Positions 1 through 7,070 of a stretch of DNA of 22,135 nucleotides are shown here, piece by piece. Under the pieces are notes generated by a model. The model saw only the letters and a program-made list of their open reading frames with translations. It was not told the origin of the DNA and made no database searches. Position numbers and translations under genes: made by a program. This stretch comes from a virus: the IMG/VR virus record IMGVR_UViG_3300030419_001928, positions 13,881 through 36,015 of that record, one strand, 5' to 3'. Position 1 is the first letter of the stretch. Each line of letters begins with the position of its first letter.

Positions 1-1
1 G

Positions 2-496
2 TTTCACGACTTAGGTAAGTTAGGTGATTTGGATAATCCATATTACATACTTCAAACAGATCAGTGGAGACGTGATAAGTTAAATGAATGGTATACCTGG
101 AATCCAGATCTAGAACCAATGTCCGTAACGGATAGAGCTTTGTGGTTGCTACAACATTTTGAGATAAAGGTAAGTGCAGAGGTGTGGAAAGCTATCAAGC
201 TAAGTGATGGTATGTTTGATGAAGGTAACCAATCACTATATAAAAGACCTGATACTAATAGAAACATATTACATTATATAGTACACTTTGCTGATTGGAT
301 GAGTACCATTGCTGAGAAGCAACATTGGATGCAAGGTAATGAAGTGGACGAAGATAACGAATACGAGCCATTACCGGATGAAAGGAATCACGTAGATCCA
401 GTAATGGTTAAGAAGAAAGACAAGACATCAATGACGAATAAAGACATAGATGAGATGAAGAAAAAATTTGATGATCTGTTTAAGGATAAAAAATGA
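2..496 (+). CDS. HD-domain phosphohydrolase, 5'-truncated by the window edge
   Basis: The reading frame is open from base 2, so the gene begins upstream of the window. The first visible residues are FHDLGKLGD, a classic HD motif (bases 5-10 encode the His-Asp pair). A TTG at 29 is internal, not a start. Further along, VHFADW carries an aspartate (bases 293-295) that fits the last metal ligand of the HD superfamily. These enzymes use bound metal to hydrolyse phosphate esters, often of nucleotides; the substrate here is unknown. The C-terminal 45 residues are charged and low in complexity (EVDEDNEYEPLPDE, then a Lys-rich end), probably a flexible tail. The stop overlaps the next start (ATGA at 493-496), so the two are probably translationally coupled. 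The HD superfamily call is fairly firm; the specific activity is not. Confidence 0.8.
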   Translation, partial: FHDLGKLGDLDNPYYILQTDQWRRDKLNEWYTWNPDLEPMSVTDRALWLLQHFEIKVSAEVWKAIKLSDGMFDEGNQSLYKRPDTNRNILHYIVHFADWMSTIAEKQHWMQGNEVDEDNEYEPLPDERNHVDPVMVKKKDKTSMTNKDIDEMKKKFDDLFKDKK

Positions 497-783
497 TAAC
501 TGAAATACTTTTAGGAATTGCAATAATATTGTTGACCTTTGTTTCTTATATGCTTATCTTAGCACTAAGAAGAATCAATGATTACGAACAATTCATTATA
601 CAATTCGACCAAATCGTCAGCTATTGTTCTGAGCAGATAAAGCGTATCGATGATAGAGGAACATTTGAATCGGATGATGAAGTAGGAACGTTTTTTGAAC
701 AACTTAAACAATTACAGACACTACTTAATAATATTTTTGAACCCCAACTAAACGAGGAAGTAAATGCCACGAAAGAAAGCTAA
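493..783 (+). CDS. small membrane-anchored protein of unknown function
   Basis: This 96-residue protein begins with a hydrophobic stretch (about residues 3-25, ITEILLGIAIILLTFVSYML then ILAL). That is a typical single transmembrane anchor and is followed by a basic 'RR'. The remaining 70 residues are polar and probably helical, with spaced Leu/Ile/Phe that could form a coiled coil (FFEQLKQLQTLLNN). By the positive-inside rule the soluble part would face the cytoplasm. AAGGAT at 482-487 serves as the ribosome binding site inside the preceding gene. It overlaps that gene by 4 bases and the sigma-factor gene by 20 bases. The position between HD phosphohydrolase and late sigma genes suggests a middle-phase accessory role, but I do not recognise the family. 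Confidence 0.75.
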   Translation: MITEILLGIAIILLTFVSYMLILALRRINDYEQFIIQFDQIVSYCSEQIKRIDDRGTFESDDEVGTFFEQLKQLQTLLNNIFEPQLNEEVNATKES

Positions 784-1498
784 AGCAAAAAAGAAGATGT
801 ACTTTGATCAAGCAGTCGAAGATCATATTATAGCATATAATAACGAAACTAATTCTGTTAAACGTAACAAGATATACAATGAAGGTATTGCGTATGCGTT
901 TGATAAACTGTGTGAGAATATAATTAATACATTTAAATTCTCATACTTTGACTCCGACTTTGAGGATGTCAAACAAGAAGTTATTTCTTTTCTTGTATTG
1001 AACATGCATAAGTTTGATCACACCAAAGGATACAAAGCATTCAGCTACTTCTCAGTTGTTGCTAAAAACTATCTTATATTAGTTAATAATGGTAACTACA
1101 AGAAGATGAAAATGCATAGCGATTTAGGAGCCACATCAACAGTTAAGGAGATGAGTAAGAATCCATACTACAATTCTGTAGATGATCCAACCGATCTTTT
1201 TATGACAGAGATGGTTGATTATTTTGAAGGAACTATACCAAACATATTCAAGAAAAAGCGTGATATTGATATTGCGTATAGTATAGTAGAGATACTAAAA
1301 CAACGTAATGAGATTGATAACTTTAATAAAAAAAGTTTGTATATCTTAATTAGAGAGATGACTGGTGTTAATACTACATATATAACTAAGGTGGTTGGCG
1401 AGATGAAAAAGCACTATAAGAAGGTTGCTAATGAATTCCGCACCGTTGGTAGTATAAATAAATCATTAATGAGCGGAAGTCTCAACCAGTTTTTTTAA
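764..1498 (+). CDS. gp55: late-transcription RNA polymerase sigma factor (T4 gp55-like)
   Basis: This is a probable phage sigma factor that directs host RNA polymerase to late promoters. The supporting region is residues 60-110: an acidic helix (SDFEDVKQEV) leads into a helix ending MHKFDHTKGYKAFSYFS (Y90-S97), then VVAKNYLI. This matches the sigma region-2 pattern in which an aromatic 'F.YF..VA.N' helix contacts the -10 element. The N-terminus is very basic (PRKKAKAKKK). The protein ends in SLNQFF, which fits the sliding-clamp-binding tail known for T4 gp55 (family knowledge). At 244 residues it is longer than T4 gp55 (185). GAGGAAG at 754-760 supports the ATG at 764, inside the end of the upstream gene. 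It is the last gene before the terminator at 1524-1550. Confidence 0.82.
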   Translation: MPRKKAKAKKKMYFDQAVEDHIIAYNNETNSVKRNKIYNEGIAYAFDKLCENIINTFKFSYFDSDFEDVKQEVISFLVLNMHKFDHTKGYKAFSYFSVVAKNYLILVNNGNYKKMKMHSDLGATSTVKEMSKNPYYNSVDDPTDLFMTEMVDYFEGTIPNIFKKKRDIDIAYSIVEILKQRNEIDNFNKKSLYILIREMTGVNTTYITKVVGEMKKHYKKVANEFRTVGSINKSLMSGSLNQFF

Positions 1499-1523
1499 AC
1501 TAAACTAACACATCACTTATATC

Positions 1524-1550
1524 AAAAGGCTAAGCAATTAGCCTTTTTCT
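1524..1550 (+). terminator. intrinsic terminator after the gp55-like gene
   Basis: AAAAGGCTAA (1524-1533) pairs perfectly with TTAGCCTTTT (1538-1547) across a GCAA tetraloop (1534-1537, a stable GNRA loop). The 3' side runs into a T-rich tract (TTTTTCTTTTTATT, 1544-1557). It lies 26 bases after the sigma-factor stop and separates that unit from the virion genes. Confidence 0.9.
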
Positions 1551-1576
1551 TTTTATTATAGACATTTTATGTATTC

Positions 1577-1589
1577 TGTATATTTATAT
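1577..1589 (+). promoter_or_regulatory. candidate late promoter element upstream of the virion operon
   Basis: The string TGTATATTTATAT lies just after the terminator and 31 bases before the ATG at 1621. Nearly the same string (TGTAATATTTATAT) recurs at 18278-18291, the only other sizeable gap. Its core TATTTATA is the reverse complement of the T4 late promoter core TATAAATA. As read on the + strand it would be a variant of that core. The orientation problem and the AT-rich background keep confidence low. Confidence 0.4.
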
Positions 1590-1620
1590 ATGAATAACTG
1601 CATGTCGCGAGGATAATAAC

Positions 1621-2022
1621 ATGAGTGATAATAATATAGAAATCTTTAAAGGTAAGACGTTTCAAGACCTTACAAAAGACATATACGATAATACTAAAAG
1701 CAAGAAACTACAACTAGATCTCTTGGTTCAAGAGATACATGGCTTCATCCGAACAATAGATGATGCTATTATAATTGCTCCAATTGTTAAAGAGCTATTT
1801 GAGGTTAGCGTAAAAAACGACGAACACCTAGTCAAACTCGCAAGCGTTTTGCAAAGAATACTAACCAGATCCACTGGTGCCACAGACGATCAATTCACAT
1901 TAACGGATGCTGAGAAGGAAGATTTAATTACAGCATTACAAGAAACAGCTAATGATGTACAGCTTGAAAGTGATAGAATAAATCAAGTTAGCGCTACTGG
2001 ATCTAAACTTATGGATAACTAA
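1621..2022 (+). CDS. conserved-looking helical protein of unknown function, first gene of the virion operon
   Basis: This is a 133-residue soluble protein with no signal peptide or membrane segment. It starts MSDNNIEIFKGKTFQDL, and the middle (residues 35-85) is strongly helical and amphipathic (APIVKELFEVSVKNDEHLVK). The C-terminal third is acidic and probably also helical (LTDAEKEDLITALQETANDV). It is first after the terminator and candidate late promoter and ends in a TAATG overlap with the gp5-like gene, so it is probably made with the baseplate proteins. A small virion component, assembly factor or small terminase-like protein is conceivable, but I see no diagnostic motif. The ribosome site is GAGGA about 9 bases before the ATG. 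Confidence 0.75.
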   Translation: MSDNNIEIFKGKTFQDLTKDIYDNTKSKKLQLDLLVQEIHGFIRTIDDAIIIAPIVKELFEVSVKNDEHLVKLASVLQRILTRSTGATDDQFTLTDAEKEDLITALQETANDVQLESDRINQVSATGSKLMDN

Positions 2023-3359
2023 TGGGTTCTGTTATAACACCACTACCTGATATATACGATCAGGGTTCATTATTTGGTAGTCAACCATCTACAGTTTTTA
2101 TGCAATTTGTTCCTGGAAAGGTAGTTGATGTCGCTACGAGCAGTCGGTCCGGAATAGCACGTGGTGATAAACGTAAAACTAATAGCATATTAGCTAAAGT
2201 GCATTACGGTAACAAACTAAGAGTAAGTGGATTAATGGATGAATCAGATAGATACTTTCCATTGTTGAGAGGTGTAATAGACGTTCCAGCAAAAGGGGAT
2301 CCGGTATTGTTATGTACAATAGGACCACGTCAATATTATTTAGGTCCATTGAATACAGACAACAATCCTAATTTTAATTACGACAACCACGATAGTCTTT
2401 TAGAAGATAGATTTGATTATGATACACCAGCAAGAACTTCAGATGCTCTAGGCGTGTCAGCTAATTTTAAGTTTGATAAGAACGCTCGCTACTTAGAAAA
2501 ACCATATAAAGATGGATTAGATGATGTAGAGTCAGGACCACAAAAAAATAAAAACGTAAGAGATATACATGGAGATATGTATCTTGAAGGACGTCACGGT
2601 AATAGTATTAGGATAGGTAGCAGAGCAAACGATCCATACATTATGATCGCAAATGGCAGATTCACACCAGTACCATTTGAACAATTATCTGGAGCTAGTA
2701 AAACTGGAACGTTATTATCGATAACAAAGCGAGGTACATTCAATGAACATTTTGGTGTCCCGGAAGATATGTTTCGTGGGTGGTCTGGAAAATCATTTGT
2801 GTTTGCAACGGAGGAGCGACCTGAAAGAGATGCAAATGATAGAATAATTTTTGGTGATATGTTTAATATATTTGAAAAGGATAGTGGAACAAAAGCACCG
2901 GATTGGCTATATGATTATAACAAGCACCAAACGTTATTGAATACAGGGAAGCTTAGTTTGAATGCTTACGATCACGGTATGACACTTACAGCTAAAGGAC
3001 ATATTTTATTAGGCTCAAAAAAGAATATAGTATTAGGAGCAAATAAAGATATAATAATTGATGCACCAACTATTTATATTGGACAGCGTTCTTTTGAAAA
3101 ACGTGAAAATAATACCGCACAAGGAATGGTGCATGGAGAGAATCTAAGAGCAGTTTTAGAACATATGGTAGACTTACTAAGTGGATTAAATTGCTTATGT
3201 ACAGGAGCCCCAGCACCAATGGTGTACAACGGAGACATCTCCGGAGCGCTCTATGCTACAGAAGTAAATAAATTAAAAATGGCTTTGTCAAAGGGTGATA
3301 ATACAATAGTCAGCGAAAGATATTTTATAGACAATGATAGAGAATATCAAAGAAGATAG
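2022..3359 (+). CDS. gp5: baseplate central spike/hub protein, gp5-like, without lysozyme domain
   Basis: This is a probable trimeric needle at the centre of the baseplate that pierces the outer membrane. About residues 25-112 read as an OB-fold: FVPGKVVDVA, then KVHYGNKLRVSG, GVIDVPAKGDPVLLCTIG and YYLGPL. A second conserved block follows at about 180-205 (DIHGDMYLEGRHGNSIRIG). Residues 327-357 show octads like the T4 gp5 beta-helix: ILLGSKKN, IVLGANKD, IIIDAPTI, YIG. The C-terminus (MVHGENLRAVLEHMVDLLSG onward) is helical and unlike T4. T4 gp5 has 575 residues because it contains a lysozyme domain between OB-fold and helix; here 445 residues hold no recognisable lysozyme signature. Start ATG overlaps the preceding stop (TAATG). 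The family is fairly sure; a VgrG-like spike is the alternative name for the same fold. Confidence 0.78.
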   Translation: MGSVITPLPDIYDQGSLFGSQPSTVFMQFVPGKVVDVATSSRSGIARGDKRKTNSILAKVHYGNKLRVSGLMDESDRYFPLLRGVIDVPAKGDPVLLCTIGPRQYYLGPLNTDNNPNFNYDNHDSLLEDRFDYDTPARTSDALGVSANFKFDKNARYLEKPYKDGLDDVESGPQKNKNVRDIHGDMYLEGRHGNSIRIGSRANDPYIMIANGRFTPVPFEQLSGASKTGTLLSITKRGTFNEHFGVPEDMFRGWSGKSFVFATEERPERDANDRIIFGDMFNIFEKDSGTKAPDWLYDYNKHQTLLNTGKLSLNAYDHGMTLTAKGHILLGSKKNIVLGANKDIIIDAPTIYIGQRSFEKRENNTAQGMVHGENLRAVLEHMVDLLSGLNCLCTGAPAPMVYNGDISGALYATEVNKLKMALSKGDNTIVSERYFIDNDREYQRR

Positions 3360-3368
3360 TTACATTAC

Positions 3369-3375
3369 AGGAGGT
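3369..3375 (+). promoter_or_regulatory. strong Shine-Dalgarno site
   Basis: AGGAGGT sits 5 bases before the ATG at 3381, in the 21-base gap after the gp5-like gene. It is one of the best ribosome sites in the window and suggests high translation of the following structural protein independent of upstream coupling. Confidence 0.8.
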
Positions 3376-3380
3376 AACAA

Positions 3381-3839
3381 ATGAAAGTAAATGAGTTGAA
3401 AACGATGATAAGAAAGATTGTTAGGGAAGAGGTTGCTATGACTATTAAAGAAGTAGTCAAAGAAATAAAGAGCCCACCAGCAAAGAAACCAACCATCACT
3501 AAAGCTAAAAGAACACGTCAGGTATTAGAACAAGAAAGTAAACCTAACAGAACATTTAGTAAGAATAAAATTATTAATGACGTCTTAAATGAAACGGCAA
3601 ATGATAATGATTGGCAAACTATGGGTGGTGAAACGTACACCACAGATAAGGTGCATGAAGTACTGCAAAACTCATACGGTGATATGATGAACACTCCAGT
3701 TGGTGGTTCTAGTAATGGCGTGAACCCAGATGCGATGATAGCGTCGATGGGGATGAATCCATCTACAGTACCTGACAAAGCAAAAGAAATTTTTACAAAA
3801 GATTATAGTAAGTTAATGAAGAAGGTAGCTAAAAAATAA
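3381..3839 (+). CDS. hypothetical protein with N-terminal amphipathic helix
   Basis: This 152-residue, strongly basic protein has an N-terminus (MKVNELKTMIRKIVREEV) that predicts a long amphipathic helix, probably a coiled coil, to about residue 30. A Lys/Pro-rich linker follows (SPPAKKPTITKAKRTR). Then comes a polar middle with a Gly/Ser/Asn segment (PVGGSSNGVNPDA, about residues 110-125) and a basic C-terminal helix (YSKLMKKVAKK). There is no signal peptide or enzyme motif. A strong AGGAGGT precedes it, and its stop overlaps the next ATG (TAATG at 3838-3842). The location between spike and gp25 genes suggests a baseplate or tail-tube-associated component or assembly factor. I do not recognise the family. 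Confidence 0.75.
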   Translation: MKVNELKTMIRKIVREEVAMTIKEVVKEIKSPPAKKPTITKAKRTRQVLEQESKPNRTFSKNKIINDVLNETANDNDWQTMGGETYTTDKVHEVLQNSYGDMMNTPVGGSSNGVNPDAMIASMGMNPSTVPDKAKEIFTKDYSKLMKKVAKK

Positions 3840-4333
3840 TGGCATCGTTGAGTAAGGAAATAGAAAACGCACTTGCTGAAGGTAACGGATTACAGCCGTC
3901 TGATAATCGTGGTAATCTACCTAAGATCGCTAACGGTATAGCTAAAGCTGTAGAAAAGTGGCTTACTAAGCAAACGTTTACTATAACTGAGTTTGAGGGT
4001 GGAGTTGGTATAGAAGAAATTCAAATTAAAAAACCAATAAATCTTAACGTGGCAATTGATCCGAGTTCTATAGTAGTAGGAGGAGCAGCAGGAGCACCAG
4101 CTGTTGCTGGAACACCTTGTCTACCAAACCCAGCAACCTTTGCAATTAATAAAGGAATATCAATTGCTAAATTAATGCCGCAAACATTAAGGTCACAAGA
4201 TATGGAAGCTTGGGGCAAAGCAACACTTGGTAATGTTCCACATGTAAAGGGAGCACAAAAAGCAAATGCAGAAGGCAAATGGAATCAAGTAGCAAAGGTG
4301 CGACTAGATCCATCTAACGTGAGAGAAGTATAA
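3839..4333 (+). CDS. hypothetical baseplate-region protein
   Basis: This is a 164-residue soluble protein. Its N-terminal 55 residues predict a helix (IANGIAKAVEKWLTKQTFTI) leading into beta strands. A low-complexity Ala/Gly segment follows (VVGGAAGAPAVAGTPCLPNP, residues 80-99), then a mixed C-terminus with KLMPQTLRSQDMEAW. It has no transmembrane segment despite the Ala/Gly run, and no motif I can tie to a function. TAATG overlaps at both ends (3839 and 4333) place it between the preceding small protein and gp25, so it is probably co-translated with the wedge proteins. It may be a virion or assembly protein specific to this phage group. Confidence 0.72.
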   Translation: MASLSKEIENALAEGNGLQPSDNRGNLPKIANGIAKAVEKWLTKQTFTITEFEGGVGIEEIQIKKPINLNVAIDPSSIVVGGAAGAPAVAGTPCLPNPATFAINKGISIAKLMPQTLRSQDMEAWGKATLGNVPHVKGAQKANAEGKWNQVAKVRLDPSNVREV

Positions 4334-4827
4334 TGGCAGCAACACAACAACCAGATTCAGCAGTTGACCCAACACAAAGTCAGCAAGCTCAAGCGCCAAA
4401 CGATCCAATTACTCAACCATATATGGTTGATAGAGATTCAAACGTTTTTGTTGGAATAGACTATCCCTTTCATAAAGCTGATACAGCACCTGGATGGTTT
4501 GCATCTACACAAACCACATTACTTGCTGTAAAAAATAATTTAAAAATGTTATTATTAACTGAACGTGGTGAGCGATTAATGCAACCAGATCTTGGATTGG
4601 GATTGAGACAGTTTTTGTTTCAACCAATTACAGAAGATCTTAGAGCAAACATATCAGCTGAAATACAACGAATGATAGACATTTGGTTACCATTTGTAGA
4701 GATACGTGAATTGCACGTAAGTCCAGGATCAGGTGGAGAGGACAATAGATTATTAATAAAAGTAATATTTAATATTACAAGAGACCCTAATACCCTAGAA
4801 TCCGTTGAGGTAGATATAGGAGAATAA
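4333..4827 (+). CDS. gp25: baseplate wedge protein gp25 (GPW/gp25 family)
   Basis: This is an inner-baseplate wedge component, conserved in all contractile injection systems. It bridges the wedge to the sheath and initiates sheath assembly. Residues 35-150 fit the family: a long helix (TLLAVKNNLKMLLLTERGER, ending at R81), then MQPDLGLGLRQFLFQP, then a helix around IQRMIDIWLPFVEIREL and a C-terminal beta strand (LLIKVIFNIT). The 'TERGER...P..G.GLR..LF.P' pattern is the gp25 hallmark. A 35-residue Gln/Pro-rich N-terminal extension (AATQQPDSAVDPTQSQQAQA) makes it longer than T4 gp25 (132). The older 'lysozyme' label of the family is not supported for this fold. It starts in a TAATG overlap and is followed after 2 bases by gp6. 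Confidence 0.92.
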   Translation: MAATQQPDSAVDPTQSQQAQAPNDPITQPYMVDRDSNVFVGIDYPFHKADTAPGWFASTQTTLLAVKNNLKMLLLTERGERLMQPDLGLGLRQFLFQPITEDLRANISAEIQRMIDIWLPFVEIRELHVSPGSGGEDNRLLIKVIFNITRDPNTLESVEVDIGE

Positions 4828-4829
4828 GA

Positions 4830-7070
4830 ATGCCGTACGAAGACAATCAATATTCAGAAACAAATGTAAATTATCTTAATAAAGATTTTTCAACACTCAA
4901 AGGTAATTTAATTGAATATGCAAAAACCTATTTTCCAAACTCATACAAAGATTTTAATGAGACATCACCTGGTATGATGTTAATTGAAATGTCTGCATAT
5001 GTTGGAGATGTATTATCATTTTATATAGACCAGCAATATAGAGAGATGATGCTACCCTTAGCAGAGGAGAGACGTAGTGTAATGAATCTAGCTAAGATGT
5101 TAGGATATAAAGTAAAACCATCTGTACCAGCTTTTGCAAACATAACATTTACACAAACTGTAGATGCATCTTCAGATGGCAGTGAACCAGATTATAGTCA
5201 GGCTGTAGTTGTAGCATCAAACCTACAAGTAAAATCAGTAACTGATTCTGAAATAGTATATGAAACTTTAGCTCCACTAGATTTTACTATAAGTGGATCT
5301 GGAACTGGTTTCCAAGAACCTAGCATTAGTGCAATCAATGCTAATGGATTAGCAACTAGTTATGATTTGAAAAGAACTGTAAAAGCAATATCTGGTGAAA
5401 CTAAAACAACAACTATAAACGTCGGCACACCTAAGAAATTTTTAAAACTAACTCTAGAAGATACTGATGTCGTTGATATAATAAGTTGTGTTGATTCTAA
5501 TGGTAATGATTGGTATGAAGTAGATTATCTCGCACAAGATAAGATACCTGTTGAAACGCATTATACTGCAGACGGTGATCGCACTACAGCATACGAACGT
5601 ATATCAGATGAAACGTCAACACAAATACCAGTACCTTATACATTAACTTATAAACAAACCGGGAAGCGTTTTATTGTAGAAACAAATGATGATAATACAA
5701 CATCATTGTTATTTGGAAATGGCGTGTTAAGACATGGTGGAATACAAACATCAGCCTTTCTACAATCACAGCAAGTTGGAATAACGTTCCCGGGAAACAC
5801 AGAAAATTTAATAGAAGCCATTGATCCACAATTAGGTGATGAGTATTCTACTCTAGGAGAAACTCCAGCACAAACGGCATTAACAATCACATATAGAACT
5901 GGTGGTGGAATAGTAGCAAACGTCCCTGCCGGCGATCTTACAGAGGTAGGAACGATTACATATTTACAAGGAAGTGATGCAACAATAACATCTACAAACG
6001 AAGATCCAGGTGTGGGTGGATCAAATGAAGAATCGGTAGATGAGATAAGGCAAAGAGCAAAAGCGCATTTCTCTACACAAAACAGATGTGTAACTAAAGA
6101 AGATTACGAAGCTAGAATTATCAGTATGCCTGCTAAGTTTGGAAACCTTGCTAAGGTGTATGTAAACAGAGCGGCTATGTTTAGTGAAACGATGAGAGGT
6201 ATTATTGACACCAATAATGATAAAGTAATTAATGAAACAGATGCAAGCACGTATCTTGAGCTTGGTGAGAAGGATTATACAGTAGCGTTTGTTGAGGAAC
6301 TACTAAACCAATATCCAATACTTAACGATCCAAGTAATGAAGTAGAATTTAATTTTGATACAATGCTTCCACTCTTGACTAGTATGGCAACGATAGTCGA
6401 TCCAGTAAAACAACAATCAGCTAATATAGGTAATGCACTCAATACATTACTTTCTAATGATCAGAATTTACCAACAATTGACGTGTACACTTTAAGCTAC
6501 AACAACAAAAAAGAGCTTACAGGAACACCAATGGATCCAATTGGTATTAATATAAAAAGTTATCTAAATCAATTTAAATTAATAACAGATGAAGTAATAA
6601 TTAAATCTGGTTACGTAATAAATTTTGGAGTATTGTTTGATGTGTATGCTCACAAATGGGCCAACAAACAAGAAGTTAAATTTAAATGTATTCAAAAAAT
6701 AGCTGACTATTTTGTGATAGATAAAATGCAATTTCGTCAACCAATTTATCTAAGCAACTTAGAATATTTGTTAATGGGTGTGGAAGGTGTCAGATCTGTA
6801 CAGTATGTTTGTGTAACACAAGATGCAAATTATAAATCTGATCCAATTGATGCACTTGCTTTCAAACCAAGATTATATTCAACATCGTGGGACGCTGATT
6901 CAGGAACGTGGGTTGACCACTCAGGTGATACAGAAAACTTTTCACCAAACATGGGATACAAATTTAATTTTCAAGCAGCTGAAGAAAACGGAATCATTAG
7001 ACCTTCAGTGACACCAGCGGTTTTTGAACTAAAGAATCCAGAACTGAATATTAGGGGGAAAGTAAGATAA
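4830..7070 (+). CDS. gp6: baseplate wedge protein gp6 (baseplate J-like)
   Basis: This is a major inner-baseplate wedge protein. In T4, dimers of gp6 with gp7 form the ring around the hub that switches from hexagon to star on infection. N-terminal residues 1-110 are characteristic: NYLNKDFSTLKGNLIEYAK, then SPGMMLIEMSAYVGDVLSFY and EERRSVMNLAKMLGYK. About residues 390-450 carry the J-like signature: DPGVGGSNEESVDEIRQRA followed by RCVTKEDYEARI (V421-Y426). The C-terminal domain includes NIKSYLNQFKLITDEVIIKSG and KIADYFVIDKMQFRQPIYLS. At 746 residues it exceeds T4 gp6 (660). Part of the excess is a segment after residue 445 containing an EF-hand-like loop (DTNNDKVINETD, 460-471). GGAGA near 4818 provides the ribosome site, and the stop overlaps the next gene (TAATG). 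Confidence 0.93.
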   Translation: MPYEDNQYSETNVNYLNKDFSTLKGNLIEYAKTYFPNSYKDFNETSPGMMLIEMSAYVGDVLSFYIDQQYREMMLPLAEERRSVMNLAKMLGYKVKPSVPAFANITFTQTVDASSDGSEPDYSQAVVVASNLQVKSVTDSEIVYETLAPLDFTISGSGTGFQEPSISAINANGLATSYDLKRTVKAISGETKTTTINVGTPKKFLKLTLEDTDVVDIISCVDSNGNDWYEVDYLAQDKIPVETHYTADGDRTTAYERISDETSTQIPVPYTLTYKQTGKRFIVETNDDNTTSLLFGNGVLRHGGIQTSAFLQSQQVGITFPGNTENLIEAIDPQLGDEYSTLGETPAQTALTITYRTGGGIVANVPAGDLTEVGTITYLQGSDATITSTNEDPGVGGSNEESVDEIRQRAKAHFSTQNRCVTKEDYEARIISMPAKFGNLAKVYVNRAAMFSETMRGIIDTNNDKVINETDASTYLELGEKDYTVAFVEELLNQYPILNDPSNEVEFNFDTMLPLLTSMATIVDPVKQQSANIGNALNTLLSNDQNLPTIDVYTLSYNNKKELTGTPMDPIGINIKSYLNQFKLITDEVIIKSGYVINFGVLFDVYAHKWANKQEVKFKCIQKIADYFVIDKMQFRQPIYLSNLEYLLMGVEGVRSVQYVCVTQDANYKSDPIDALAFKPRLYSTSWDADSGTWVDHSGDTENFSPNMGYKFNFQAAEENGIIRPSVTPAVFELKNPELNIRGKVR

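Larger units (their letters stand above)
1499..1620 (+). other. intergenic control region between sigma unit and virion operon
   Basis: This 122-base non-coding gap is the longest in the window. It holds an intrinsic terminator, then an AT-rich promoter-like element, then GCGAGGATAATAAC, whose GAGGA serves as the ribosome binding site for the gene at 1621. I see no small ORF or RNA gene in it. Confidence 0.7.

Noticed and set aside
29-31. TTG as the start of the first gene
   Set aside because: The frame is open to the left edge and encodes the conserved HDLGKLGD motif upstream of it, so the gene starts outside the window.
1453-1460. Perfect T4 late promoter core TATAAATA near the end of the gp55-like gene
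   Set aside because: It lies inside the coding region, and a transcript from it would meet the strong terminator at 1524-1550 before reaching the next gene. One match is expected by chance in such AT-rich DNA.
1621-2022. Assignment of the 133-residue protein as late co-activator gp33 or small terminase
   Set aside because: The length and helical character would allow either, but there is no clamp-binding C-terminus and no DNA-binding motif, so I left it unassigned.
4333-4827. Lysozyme function for gp25
   Set aside because: Older family labels call it lysozyme-like, but the sequence shows the structural wedge signature and gives no support for catalysis.
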